A stretch of 64,000 nucleotides of DNA from Epiperipatus broadwayi (lineage: Eukaryota > Onychophora > Udeonychophora > Euonychophora > Peripatidae). A program made the position numbers and the translations under genes. The stretch spans positions 3,718,001 through 3,782,000 of the forward strand of contig JAQFVV010012435.1 of NCBI GenBank assembly GCA_028023455.1. Direction: 5' to 3'. Numbering within the stretch: position 1 is the first letter of the stretch; each line of letters begins with the position of its first letter. Shown here piece after piece: positions 24,501-36,398 of this stretch. Below the pieces are notes generated by a model. It had not been told where the DNA came from, searched no databases, and saw only the letters and a program-made list of their open reading frames with translations.

Positions 24501-25559
24501 ATAGTTGTCCAGAATGCTGTCAAATTTCACAAATCAAGTATAACAAGTATATTAAAAAAATAATTTAGCTTTATTAATACCTTACCAGCTACATTTCTGA
24601 AGTGTACAACACAGAATGGGTTGTTCCAACCAACTAAACAAAAACTATTACAAAAATGATACCCTTTCAGGATGAGCACATGCTCATATTTATTTATATA
24701 ATAGTAAAATCTTTTGTATAATTTACATCAAATCTTAAAAAAAATTGTTAAAACAGCCTATTAAAAACATGGTTTTTCCATAGGCCAGGTACATCTGGTT
24801 TTAACCATAAAATAATATGTTTGTTATAGCCCTCTCACTTTTATTAGGTAATTAGTTTTGGTTTTGAAATATGTCCAATTTGGACAAATAGCCTGTCTAA
24901 ATCAGGCATAGTAGTCATTGTGATTTTAACAATTTTTTACTAAAAGCCTATGAAGAGCTGAAATGTAACAAATCATTAATTCACTTAACTAAATACTCTT
25001 CAATGAGTGATACTAAATAATACTTGTAGCAAATACATATTTTACAGAATAATTTGCCACAATGTTCAGTTTCTTAACGTACTTTATTTAATCTTCCAGA
25101 AACAGAATGCAAAAAATCATCTATAATCACAATGTGGTTTGGACTTCTCAAAAGAGATTTTTGTAAAGGATAAAAAAATTTAATAAGATATGAACATTTT
25201 TGATGAGTTTTATTTGTAATCTGACAAAGAATGTAAGTTTAACATTTCATCTAAATGACAGAGTAACATTTTATAATCTAAGTAAAACTTTATGTTGTAA
25301 TAGAAAGGGATATGCCCCTATAACATATTACCTTAATCTAACTTATATGATAATAATGTCTATGCATATGCAAGCACAGATTTTATGGTTTTTGTCAATT
25401 AAATACAAATTTTGTCTAAGTTTAAAGTATGCATTTATATGTAATGTGCAATAAACAAGATTTTGAATAGCATGAACTATTTGGAAAGCTCATTAACAAT
25501 ATTTGGGATTATACAAGCAGCTTCATTAATATTAGCATATTCTCATGGGAATAGTGTGT

Positions 25560-26180
25560 TATATTTGGAAAAAGTATAACATTTTGTATTTTTATGTATT
25601 CTTCCACCAACAGATACAATAAAAATTATGCCTCACAGAAAATGTATAAAAAGGTATTATGTATATCTCAAATTAAAAACCCCTTTATGGATATCCAACC
25701 AAGAATATTTTTACACTATTTATAGTGTCACTACCAAGAAATATCTCAAATAAAGATTTCCTTTGTTGATTTTCAATCAAGAATCTATTCAACCAACCAA
25801 AAAATTACAATATATATAAAAAAATTTGATTGAAGTTTCAAACAGTTTTCTTAGGTTCAATAGCATGGCAAACTAGATTTGATAAGACTAGCAATACATT
25901 CAAAACTATCCATGGTTATTCTATTTATATACTTCATAAATAGAATTTAACAACTAACCTTGGTAGATATAGTGAAACCAAAACCCAAATCACAAACAAC
26001 TTTACTAATGATTGTCAAATCTATGGATATAATAGTAGAATTAAAGAACAAAAGAAAGTTTCTAGTTTATTTATCTCCTGGTTGAGATATCTACAGACTT
26101 CTTTAAATCTTTTATTAATAGTTATAAAATCTTTAAAAAAGTTTATGTTACATAAAAAGATAGCAGTATGATTGTAAATG
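25560..26180 (+). pseudogene. Decayed LINE C-terminal region
   Basis: In broken frames this matches the 3' part of the LINE at 8450-9960, for example the shared ATGATTGTCAAATCT block (9749 and 26009) and the ACAGAAAATGTATAAAA block. Residues resembling NDCQICG near 26010-26030 fit the C-terminal zinc-finger-like region of Jockey/CR1-type elements. It lacks the catalytic core and is dead. Confidence 0.4.
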
Positions 26181-26189
26181 GCCAAATGG

Positions 26190-27050
26190 GTTTGGTCCAT
26201 GTCAAATCATGTGATAATCAAATGCCAAAAGTGATTAGTTTGGCTTTAGTCCAGAGTTGTCAAGTATATTATTCTATCACTTTACTAATTTTCATGGTGC
26301 ATTATAAAGTAATAATTTTATTTTATATAAATGAAATATAGAATTTATTTTATCATTTATAATATTATAAAATATAGTTTAGTAATGGAATAATTATATA
26401 ATTATTTTTTGTGTGTGTTTAGTGCATGTGATTTTTAATAATATATGCAGGGTGCATTTAAATATTTTAAATAATTCTAATACACAAACAATTTACAGAC
26501 AGTTTCCCATAAAAAACCAACAATTGATTTTATACCTTTTCTATACATTTTGCATTGTGTATTGATAAATCTCTAGAAAATTATGCTGTTTTTAAACACA
26601 TTTCATAATGCTTTAGAGAAGACTTCCTAATTGTTGCAACTGAAAGATAAACGAATTGAATAAAGCATTTTAAAGAATGCATAAAAAACATAATTTTGTA
26701 AACATTTATATGATAATTTACATGAAGTTAATATTCAAAATATTTTTAGAGACTAAAGTTTAATTGTTATTAATAATATGAATATATTTATTTTGTAATA
26801 ATGTCTTATATTAGTGTATATTGAAAAACATTTAATTAGAAAAATTCAATATTAACATGAGTTCTATAAATAATCTCTAAAAACTTTCACTATAGTACTT
26901 GTTAAACATGTGAGATGTAGGAGAATGGGCATGCGGATATTTGAATGCTTGTTTAGACATATCATTATAATACTATTATTCACTCTGTTCTATACCTTCC
27001 TAATTTGAAATGCTTGCTGTTCCACAAAATACATAGAAGTGACAGTGGAT
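26190..27050. other. AT-rich intergenic, nothing recognised
   Basis: No repeat or coding signal identified. Confidence 0.45.
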
Positions 27051-27059
27051 AGAAATGGT

Positions 27060-27320
27060 CTTTTTTTGGGTTGACAGTGTTTTTTTTTTTTTTTGGGCCC
27101 AAAAAAAAAATATTTTGGGGGGGGAAGGGGGTTATTTTGAAATAAAGATAAAAAAAAAAAAAAATTAATAAATTTGATTAATTAAAATACTTTTTTTTTC
27201 GTGAAGATTATTTTTTTTTGTTTTGGTTTTTTTTTTTTATTAATATTTTTTATAAAAACATAATCATTTTTTTTTTTATGTTTGTGTTGTTTTGGTATTA
27301 GTAAAAACATAAAAAAAAAA
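27060..27320. repeat. Homopolymer-rich low-complexity patch
   Basis: Dense runs of T, A and G occur here, including a poly-T run joined to GGGCCC and then a poly-A run (a perfect small palindrome near 27080-27110) and G8-AA-G5. This texture is unlike the rest of the window. It may be real low-complexity DNA or a region of consensus error in the assembly. Confidence 0.7.
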
Positions 27321-27665
27321 TTATAATTGAGATAAAGGTTTAAAATCAGTCAGCTTTAAAAGCAAGTTGGCTTAAATATATCAAATACTGGATTTTTGAC
27401 ATAGGTATAGAGATTGTGGGTTTGAAGCTTCTAATTTATGTGATGAGGTAATGATGTTTGTAAAAAAACATATATAGTGTGAGGGAGAATCATTTGGATT
27501 TTTTACACACATGGATAATTAATTGTTAATATAATAAAATTTAAAAAAGTGTAAATCCCTCAAAACTTTTAAATATTCTTAGTTACATATATTCCATAAG
27601 AATGTTTAATTGATAATAGCTTCTCCATAACTATTGACTTACCATTCACAATTTCATTATACAGT

Positions 27666-27905
27666 TTTGTAATATTTAAATACAGGTATACTTTATAGCC
27701 CTGAAGTTTAGATGTGATTATAGGGGATTTGGACCAGACTTTCAAGCTCTTTTCAGCTATCACATGTGTGCAGTCATGGGTATCAGTTGTATGAGATAAA
27801 ATGGACAGTTGAAGAGAGCTTGAAAGTCTGGGTTCAAATCCCCTATAATTACATCAAAACCCCAGGAATATAAAGTATGCCTGTATTTAAATATTACAGA
27901 TTCAG
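27666..27905. repeat. Family-A palindrome without ribozyme core
   Basis: The outer arms contain AATATTTAAATACAGG and its inverse, then TATAGGGGATTTGG / AAATCCCCTATAA, then TTTCAAGCTCTTTTCAGC / GAGAGCTTGAAA. The palindrome closes directly through TCATGGGTATCAG with no hammerhead segment. It shows the full arm length of the family, about 115 bp. Confidence 0.7.
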
Positions 27906-28253
27906 CCTATATCATTCTATTCTTCTTCTGTGTATATAAATGGACAAGGCTCTATATGTGAAGGGTCAAAATGATGTAAGATCAACAAGGGCATGACAAT
28001 AATAACCCTTCAGAGAGATCAAGAACATACTACTTGATAATATGTACTCATAATTTAGTTTTCAGAATAGTAAAATCTTAACTCAAACTTTTAAAATGCT
28101 TATATAATAGATATATAGAGATCTTTGTATCCCACTTTCATACAATATGGCAGAATAACAGTTTTTATACTATTAATGTAGATATGTCATTATAAGAACT
28201 TTCCTATTTTTGAAGCAACTACAAATATATTAATATGTGGTTAGTCAATTTTG

Positions 28254-29475
28254 CTTTCATTTTTTGCAAATATCATCTACAGAGAACATTGGATTTCTAC
28301 CAACCAAGAGAACAAGCTGGATTTAAAAGTGGTGTTAGTACTGTAGATCATATCCAGGTATTGAGAGAAGTTATAAAAAGGACAAATGAATATGAGTTGC
28401 TATTAGGCTTTGGATTTTTAGATTATGAAAAGACATTTGATTCTATAAACATTTCTTCAGTGATTAAAGCATTGGATCATCAAGGTATAGATCCAGGATA
28501 TTGTCATATTTTGAAGAATATTTATAAAAATGCAACAGCAACAATTACATTATGTAATGATATTAGGAAAGTCAACATTGAGAAGGGTGTAAAATGGGGT
28601 GACTCCATATCTCCAAAACTTTTTGCAGCAGTGCTGCAAGAAGTATTTTGTGGATTAAAATGGAAAGCTAAAGGATTGAAAGTAAATGGAGATTATTTAA
28701 GTTATTTAGATTTTTCAGATGATATAATTGTTTTTGCAAATAAGCTTTACTGCTGTAGGAAATGTTGCAGGAGTTATCAGATGAAAGTAGGAAAGTAGGA
28801 CTAAATATAAATGTTAAAAAAACTAAAGTAATGTTCAATGGATATTCTCAAAATATGAAAATAAAGATTGATTATCATGAGTTAGAAGAAGTTAACAGCT
28901 ACAAATACTTGTTCAGATTATTAATACAGATGGAAACATAATGGATGAAATTTAATCATAGAATTAAACTTAGTTTGGTAGAACTAACTTGATACTAAAA
29001 GGAAATATGCCAATGTGTTTGAAAAGGAAGGTTTTTAATAAATATGTTTTACCGGTTCTTGCTTATGGATCTAACACTTGGACACTTAATAGAAGAGCAA
29101 TACAGAGACTTCAGACCACTCAAAGAAGTATGGAGAGATGCATGTTAGAAGTAACAAAAAGAGATTGAAAATGCAATATATGGGTAAGAGAACAAACAGG
29201 ACTTACTGACCTCATTGAAAAAATTAAAAGGCTGCAGTGGAGTTGGGATGGACATATTTTTAGAAGAGGTGACATTAGATGGATAATTGAAATCTTAAAC
29301 TAGATTCCAAGAGATTGTAAATAACCCAGAAAGAGACCACATGTGAGATGGATGGATGAAATAAGAAAGTGTGCAGAGGTGATGTGGAGAAGAGAAGCTA
29401 AAGATCAGAGAAGATGGATTGAACTTGGAGAGACCTTCATCCTGCAGTGGATTGATAGTGGTTGATGATGATGGT
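28254..29475 (+). pseudogene. RTE-type LINE, 5'-truncated, recently frameshifted
   Basis: The open part 28235-28798 encodes REQAGFKSGVSTVDHI, motif A (FLDYEKTFDS), motif B-like VKWGDSISPKLF and LDFSDDIIVFAN (motif C). In motif C the usual FADD is FSDD, and in motif B the usual RQG is KWG, so the protein would be impaired. A frameshift at about 28750 shifts the rest; thumb and C-terminal motifs continue in other frames to 29464. The tail is TTGATGATGATGG. The upstream endonuclease is missing. It is closely similar to the 41.97-43.05 kb copy. Confidence 0.85.
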
Positions 29476-29479
29476 AATA

Positions 29480-31180
29480 TTTAACATAAAACATCTAAAA
29501 AATGTAATAAAATTATGTAGATAAAAAAATAAAAATAAAAATTATAACTTTGAAGATATAATTGTGACTTGAGAAATCAAGCAAAATCTATGTAAGTATT
29601 ATTATTATTATTTAAAATATACCTAGAATATGCTTTTAAAATATAAAAAAGAGATTAAAAATAAACATTATTTAATAATAGTTAGGTACTTTATATGTTA
29701 TGCTTTCTTATAAATAAATAGTTTTGATTCGAGTTCATAACGGCTTACAAATTAAAAAAAGAATATAGGAAATAAAGCTTAAAAGTAAATTTAACCAAAA
29801 ACCAAACCAAAAAAAATGCATTAACGTAACACACTGAAGGTAATACTAAAAAATGGTCAATGAGTTGGAAAATGTGAGAAATATGGCTATCTACATAATA
29901 GGCTTTTGGACCTCACAAAGGCAAATAACAGAGAACATTATGAGGAAAGCAGAAATATATTATGGAAAAGTTGAAATGTTGTAAAAATCAGATTATATGA
30001 ATATATAACACAATAGGGGGAAATAACATTACACATGGAAGTGAGATTTAACATTTAAAGGAAAGAATAAAAAATGAGTTGAAGGTTACAGAAATGAATG
30101 AGTGATAACGACCTGCAAGAAAGTCAAGAAAAGAATGAATAATAATAAAGGAATTAAGACATAATGAATATACTATAATAAATGAAATCAAAATAAGTCA
30201 GTTAGAATAAATGTAGATATGGACAAAGAATGTATAAAGACAAATATTTGTCTGAATAAAAAGAAAATCCTAAATGAAATTCGTAAAAAGGAAAATATGC
30301 AGTAATTGGAAAAATGTGTGGCGAGATCATGCTTTGATAGAGGTGCGCAGGAATCAGAAATTGAAAGATGTCACGAATTATTTAAGAAAAAAGATGCAGA
30401 TATATTTTCTATCACTTCCCACAATAACTTCTAATATTAATACAAACTGAAATAGTAAAATTTAAAATCTAATTTTTATCATATAGATATTTTTAAATTT
30501 TCCATATACGAATCCCATTGAGAAGAATATTAAACCAATTATTTACATACCTAATTACATTTAAACATTTATTAAATGATACTATAAAAACAAAAGATAA
30601 TTTGCTTTGAGGCCAAACAATTGCAGGAAGACGATTCACTTTATTTAAAACTTTACTTTTAAAAAAAAAATCCGATTTATTTCTCTAAGGAACTGATTTT
30701 TGACATGTTTTTGAACTAATAGAAATACTGTCTTTAAATGTCTAAAAACAACAGATTCTGAAAATAATAAAAAAAAAAGAAAGAAAGAAGAGAGAAAAGA
30801 ATAGAAAGAGAAATGGCCCAGGGGAAAGTTTATACACCAAGGTCCAGCATCGCATCAATCTTTCAATGAAGTCTTGTTTGAGCATGTGCAGAAGAAACTT
30901 AAAGAAAGTGAGTGATTTAAAAAATCTTGTCAAAGCAGATTACGCAAAAAAAAAAAAAAAATTATATAAAACTTCAAAAATTTAAACTTTTATTTAAAAA
31001 AAAGTAACATTATATAAAGTGTAGATTTACATTCACTGTCAGATATGTAATTAAGGAGAAAAATAGTCATGTTACAAAATCTGTAAAATTTGTGTATGTA
31101 TGCAATATATATATAAGATTTAAAATTTTAAAAAGCAGCTGAACTAAACAAAAAGTATATAATTATAAACAAATAATTAA
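29480..31180. other. AT-rich intergenic, nothing recognised
   Basis: No repeat match or coding motif. The minus ORF at 30742-30933 is made of low-complexity phenylalanine and serine codons and is not credible. Confidence 0.5.
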
Positions 31181-31185
31181 ATGGC

Positions 31186-31290
31186 TAAGTTCGAGTCCTA
31201 AATCTGTCAGAATAGGAATCGATCTGAGGACATTATATTTCGGAATCTGACACTACCACTACACTAAACCACGCAAGAATTAAACTTATG
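31186..31290 (-). repeat. tRNA-derived SINE candidate
   Basis: On the minus strand, TGGTTTAGTGTAGTGG (A-box-like, 31256-31271) is followed about 40 nt later by AGATCGATTCCT (B-box-like, 31214-31225). Sequence and spacing fit an internal RNA polymerase III promoter derived from a tRNA. The anticodon arm is not conserved, so this is not a tRNA gene. No second copy was found in the window. Confidence 0.45.
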
Positions 31291-31654
31291 GTTTGCATAG
31301 ATAATACCGTAAACCAACATCAAAAAATTCAATCTGACCAGGGGATCTAATTTGCTGTAATTACAAACTAATTTGCAATATTATAATACACGAAGACTAA
31401 ATGCAGTAGCAAATATGTGCCTGAACGTCTGTGACGGTGGTATTTTAGTTGTACTTATAAGTTGGACTATATGTCACCATATCATGGATGCCTTTATAAA
31501 AAGACTTTATTGAAGTTTACTAATTACATTCAACTGTTACTAATAATGCACAAGTTAGACACTTAACCTCTGTGCTATTACTAACAGCAGAATATAATTG
31601 AAAAACTTAAGTAAAGTTTAAGATTTTTCTAAAGACACTTATGACTTAATGTTA

Positions 31655-32072
31655 CTACCAAATCCCTCCAAACAGTAGTTCCACTCCAGTGTCAAAGGTT
31701 TACTCATCAAAATTCCTAACTAGTGCCTATCTATCCACAATCCCCAGATTATTTTTTATCTTGTGGCCTTTTTTAGCTTGTGGCCTTGATATGTGAAAAA
31801 CCTTCGATCTAAGAGCATTGCACATAGATCTTTGGATCTAATGCAACCAGCCAGAAACTACCTTTGATCTTTTAGTTAACTATAATGCCAAGACTCCAAA
31901 ATAAACATAAAATAATGTTTTAAATCCAAGCACAGTCCCTAGTATAGTCAAAAAGATCTGAACTCACTTTAGTATTTATATATTTTGGAGTCTATGATTT
32001 TATTACTGACCATAGTCACCACTGTTTTAACAGCATCTATAATCATAAAAAAATGTAATCATGTGATGTTTT
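31655..32072 (-). mobile_element. Family-B retroposon, full-length diverged copy
   Basis: Read on the minus strand it starts ACATCACATGATTAC (32072), passes an internal segment with TAGACTCCAAAATAT shared with the 10.8-11.2 kb copy, then TTGCATTAGATCC and the ribozyme region, and ends near 31655. The ribozyme region is damaged: a GGCCACAAG block is duplicated and CTGATGA is gone. The flanks are too diverged for a sure target duplication. Confidence 0.6.
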
Positions 32073-32420
32073 ATGGGTTTAAAGACTGAATGAATAATAA
32101 GTTAGGTCATATGATGTTTGAATATGTATCCAGTGAGATTTAGGTTTAGAGATTGGCACTGTACCATTGTGGTAAACTGCAAAAGGAAATCATTTTCCCA
32201 TAATTAGGTGATCTTTACTAAATATATTTTCTTAATGATTTTATGATTATAAAATATAATTTAAAGAAAGTTACTAATAAAAATTTAGAACATTAACTTC
32301 TTTACAAAAACATCATTAAACTAGTCTTCACATTGAAGGTTTTGTTTTGATTTTGTCTGCGTGTAATTATGAAACAATAAAAATATATTTCATCAATTTT
32401 TTTCTGTAAGATTTGAAATA

Positions 32421-32745
32421 CAGGCATTCTTATACCTGGAACTTAATTGTAAATATAGGGGATTTGAACTCAGACTTTCAAGAAACCTTCAACTATCCAT
32501 ACTATCTCATTCTACTGATACACATGACCACACACATGTAGAGAAGATAAATAACCACCAATATACATGGAGAGATGATAATCTGGACCAACTGATGAGT
32601 GCTGGTTCAGCATGAAAATTATATATTGGTGATTATTTATCTTTTCTACATGTGTGTGGACATGTGTATCAGTAGTATGAGATAGTGTGGATAGTTGAAG
32701 GTTGCTTGAAAGTCTGAGTTCAGATCCCCTATATTTACAATTTCT
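32421..32745 (+). mobile_element. Family-A palindromic element with intact hammerhead
   Basis: The left arm (32421-32570) and right arm (32626-32745) are reverse complements through TATAGGGGATTTGAACTCAG, TTCAACTATCCA and GATACACATGACC and their inverses. The centre is a hammerhead motif. The left arm is the inverse of what would be the 3' cleavage product, starting a few nucleotides from the predicted cut. The element thus looks like an inverted dimer made of one ribozyme-bearing unit and one copy of its 3' part. Non-coding. Confidence 0.75.
32578..32636 (+). ncRNA. Hammerhead ribozyme, family A
   Basis: Core CTGATGA (32592-32598) and GAAA (32614-32617) are canonical. Stem II is six pairs: GTGCTG (32599-32604) with CAGCAT (32608-32613), triloop GTT. 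Stem I is ACCAA (32587-32591) with TTGGT (32626-32630), then ATAATC (32578-32583) with GATTAT (32631-32636), leaving a 3-nt bulge TGG on one side. Stem III is very short, A-T next to the core and A.A in this copy but T-A in the 46.4-kb copy, with a 4-nt loop. The cleavage triplet is ATA; predicted cut after 32625. Type I with tiny stem III resembles the motifs known from Penelope-like elements. Confidence 0.75.
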
Positions 32746-32767
32746 TTTATATGTATATACTTTTTAG

Positions 32768-32768
<1 letters not shown>

Positions 32769-32810
<42 letters not shown>

Positions 32811-32811
32811 T
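32769..32811. repeat. (AT)n microsatellite
   Basis: AT dinucleotide tract with one AC interruption, lying between the family-A element and the left LTR. Confidence 0.9.
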
Positions 32812-32843
32812 GTAACATAATTAAAGTGGCTCAAAAGTTCTAT

Positions 32844-33951
32844 TGTAACATATTAAAAAGAAATTCAATTGTATATTAATACATCATTGGATTTGTCAAA
32901 ATCCAAATATTATTAAAATCTCAAATATCCAAATATTATATTCATGGTAACTTAATAAAGATGATGAAACGATCCAAATATATTAAATAATTAAGAAATG
33001 GTTCAAATATAAATATTTAGCTTAATAAACAAAAAGCATTGTAGCTTAAATTAAATTATTAGAAAAATACCTGAGTAGTGGCTGTTAAACAAAAAGGTCA
33101 GACTGAGTCATCAATCATATTAAAGGTCATTGGATTAAATGAAACATACTTCTATAATTAGATTCCTCGAAATACCACAATATCAATAATTATAAACAAA
33201 TTATTAATAACAACTATTATAACTCAGGTATATGGAAATCACATGAGCTGAGTACACTAGTAACTCAATAAAATATCTGCTCAGGTATACAGACAGTAGA
33301 TTTTATCCACTTTCATTTCTTGGTTTGATGTTAAGTGCATATCCAAACAAATACCAAGTGAATATGGTCTAGCAGGGCGCCACTAGATTATTTGAATCTA
33401 GACATGGTTATATCTAATAACCTTTCACAGGTACCGGGTTTGAACCCCTTTTTGGTACTTTATTTCTAATAATATAATTGCTTGCTTAGTAATTATAACC
33501 CTAATATTTAAAATTAAATCTGTGACTTTTTCAATTCCCACTTACAATTATAGAAAAGCAAAATAGAAGTATAGAATAAGATATTAGAATTGATCAAGCA
33601 TAGATTAGTTTTAAAGAAAGTTAAATATCTGAAATATAAAACAATCAATAGCTTACACATACACTGCCTATACGTATGCATTATAACTTTGCTTTTTAAC
33701 AGAAAAATTAAATATTGAATAATTTAAATGTGTGTATTACCTTTCTATCAACACACCAACAAATAAAGAATATAATTGTTGACCCACTCTCTTTCTGTCT
33801 AAAGCTTTTAGAACTGGACCCTGTAGGGTTTAAACTTAGATGCCCTACAACTTCCTTTTATATAAAAATGTGATGATGATTTTGGTTTTACATTTTTTTA
33901 CATGCACATTACTATAAATTTAGCTAATGACTAAATTGTAATGGCACAACA
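32844..33951 (-). repeat. 3' LTR of minus-strand LTR retrotransposon
   Basis: 1,108 bp, on the element's strand starting TGTTGTGCC and ending ATATGTTACA, so it has the canonical TG...CA ends. It is nearly identical to the split LTR at 37662-38315 plus 40762-41244. A tRNA-like segment lies inside it at about 33352-33456. Flanking 5-mers are TCTAT on the left and TATAT after the right LTR, an imperfect match. Confidence 0.9.
33352..33456 (+). other. tRNA-like fold inside the LTR, antisense to the element
   Basis: TACCAA pairs with TTGGTA as an acceptor-like stem. CTAGATT-ATTTG-AATCTAG forms an anticodon-arm-like hairpin. GGTTAT-ATCTA-ATAACC forms a long variable-arm-like hairpin, and GGGTTTGAACCCC is a T-arm/B-box-like block. 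The order matches a class II (Leu/Ser-type) tRNA, but the acceptor is separated from the D region by 7 nt and position 33 is not T. The same structure is in the other LTR (38197-38302), so it is part of the LTR itself. It may be an old captured SINE. Confidence 0.45.
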
Positions 33952-33963
33952 TTCCTCCCCTTT
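33952..33963 (-). promoter_or_regulatory. Polypurine tract next to 3' LTR
   Basis: On the element's strand AAAGGGGAGGAA directly abuts the LTR start TGTTGTGCC. This is the expected position and composition of the plus-strand primer of LTR retrotransposons. Confidence 0.85.
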
Positions 33964-34221
33964 GGATAAAATCATCAGCACTTTTGTTTTAACTATATCT
34001 AATAAAAGAAAAAAAAAATCATAACCAATAAAATACACTAATAATAATAAACACACTAATAATAAAAAAAAAAATTCTAACTACTGGTAAACATCATACT
34101 TTTCATTAGAAAATCTAGCATCCTGATTTATTTGGAGATCTTTTCCTTTGTACAAAGCATATTGTGGTCTGCATAAAATTGCAAACATACATTCAGTTCC
34201 TTTTGAGATCTTTATTTTTTT

Positions 34222-36398
34222 TCATTTTGGCTTTTTTAGCACTGTGGTAATTCCACTGGTAGAGGGTTGCTTGTCTCTAGGAACTACTTTCTTCACAACA
34301 CTATCCCCAAAATCTCCCCAGGATTGATTAGGAGGCCTAGCCCTATAATTATTTCTATATCCATAACTACTAAAATTTCTGATCATTTGTCTGATCACCC
34401 AGATTCAGATTAGAGACATTATAATTATACCTGTCCTTGGTGCTCTTGGGCCTAGTCTCTGAATCTAGCTCTGAAATCTCTAGAGCATCCAGGATTTCTG
34501 ATGCTTCCTCTATACTGTGGCAATCAGCAGCAATTAGCATTTGTTCAATGCTTCAGGGAAGATTGTGTCGGAGTATTCTCAGGATTTGGTGCTCTGAGAG
34601 GGAAATGCAGTCAGACTTTTCAACTTAACTGCCTGCCCTCTGAAAAATTGTGTATAGCTACCCTTGGTACCACCATACTTTTCCTGTGTAATCTGGTAGC
34701 GCACCTGGTCCTGCCTATCTTCACTCCAGAAGCATGATAGGATAACACAGCGAAAATCCCCAAAGGTAGTGGGCTTATCAAACAGGGACCACCACCACTC
34801 CTTAGCATAGGCATAAAGATGGTTACAGGCAATGGCCAACTTTTCCTGTTCACTCAGCCTACACACAGAAAAGAGTTCTTCCAAGGTATACAGATACTCT
34901 AAGGGGTTCTCCCTGCTTTCCCCACTAAAGGCCTTAATTTTAATTAAATTTGAGGTCATTGACCCTCCTACTCTATATTCCTCTCTACTGCTACTTTCTG
35001 CCTTATCTATTAATTTTTCACCTTGTGGATTTTTAACTAAAGTAGGCATCCTTTTCTCTGACTGACTATGTTCTGATCTATCCCTACAGTCATCTGGACT
35101 GATGCTACCATTGTTCTGCCCTGAATTTAGGTTTGACTGATCCTGCAGCCCTACATTAATATGATCTTTTAATTCCCCTATTTTCTGGTAGAGATCATCC
35201 ATCTTGGGGTTCATGTACTCCATGACATATGCCTTCTGGTTCTCCTCAACCTTCTCCAACATAACACCCAATTCATGTTGATTCATTCTGGGTCCCTCTT
35301 CTAAAGAACTTGACTTGTCCCTTTTCACTATCTCCTCCCTAAAGCTATCCATTTGTTTCCCCAATTCTTTCCTAAGATTTTGGTCCATCTGTACACACTC
35401 ATTGGCCATGCTTCCCTTAACTTCTCATATTTCCTTTTCTAAGCCACTAAACTTATTTTTCATAGTGAGGGTTTGATCTACACAGCTCAAGGTGGCTTCC
35501 TTATATGAGTCCACTTTGGCTACCACCTCCTCTAATCTAATATTAATTCCTGCAGAGGTTATTTCGGCATTCTTTTCTATGCATTCTGATATGGATTGGG
35601 AGACCAACTCATGGACCTCATTCCTAACTAACTCAATCTCTCTCTCTTATTTTCTTCGATATACTGCTCCACTTGAGCCTTTAATGACTGCAATCCCTGA
35701 CAGCCCTCCTGTTTGGCCACTTCCATAGATCTACACACTCCTTCTATCCTATCCTCTAATGATGCAAACCTATTTTTACACTCTATGTTGGATTTTTCAA
35801 TCCTAGTTTCCAAAGCCATGATCATTCGGTTGTTATTGTCAATAGAGTGACCTAGATCTACTCTTAAACCTTCTATACTTTTCTCCATCTTTTGTTCTAG
35901 ATTTACCATCCCTTGCTTACTATCTTCTCTTAGACTTTCTATATTTTGCTTACTATCTTCTCTTAGATCTTCTCTTAAACTTATTATACTTTGCTTACTA
36001 TCTTCTCTTAAACTTTTTATACTGTGCTTACTATCTTCTCTCATACTTCTAAGCATCTGCATTATCATGTCCATGTCTGATGGTGCCATCTTTGCTATCT
36101 GAGTCTGGCCAGCTTCTGGCTCTTCATCTACTTCCACACTTGAGGTCTTATTATTGCTACTAACTTTAGAGGCATCTTCCTCTACTTCCTCTCTTCCTTT
36201 TTGTTTTTTAAGGGAAACCTCCTCATCATCTTCTTCAGTATAAAAACTATCACTGATCTCTGGGATTGGGACACCTTCCTCTTCCATAACCTCTTCCATA
36301 CTATTATTTAGTTCACTCATGTTTTTCAAAACTATATATATCCCATCTGTGCTTTCCCTGACCATCAAAAACCTACACATCCTTTCCTTGTCTGACAC
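34222..36398 (-). pseudogene. gag: gag of a gag-only LTR retrotransposon (broken)
   Basis: Read from 36398 downward. Residues 1-100 are acidic. Residues around 115-165 form a run of LREDSKQ-type repeats, a predicted coiled coil (36398-35628). The frame shifts near 35620, has a stop near 35424, and continues through 35409-34579 with a capsid-like retrotransposon gag domain: NPLEYLYTLEELF, LAIACNHL, AKEWWWSLFDKPTTFGDF. A further shift near 34619 and a stop near 34557 precede a C-terminal stretch (ADCHSIEEASEILDALEI) ending about 34222. No CCHC zinc knuckle is seen. No protease, RT, RNase H or integrase sequence lies between here and the 3' LTR, so the element is non-autonomous. Capsid would form the particle that packages element RNA. 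Confidence 0.8.

Noticed and set aside
31186-31290. Functional tRNA gene
   Set aside because: A and B boxes are present, but the anticodon and acceptor stems do not fold; SINE origin is more likely.
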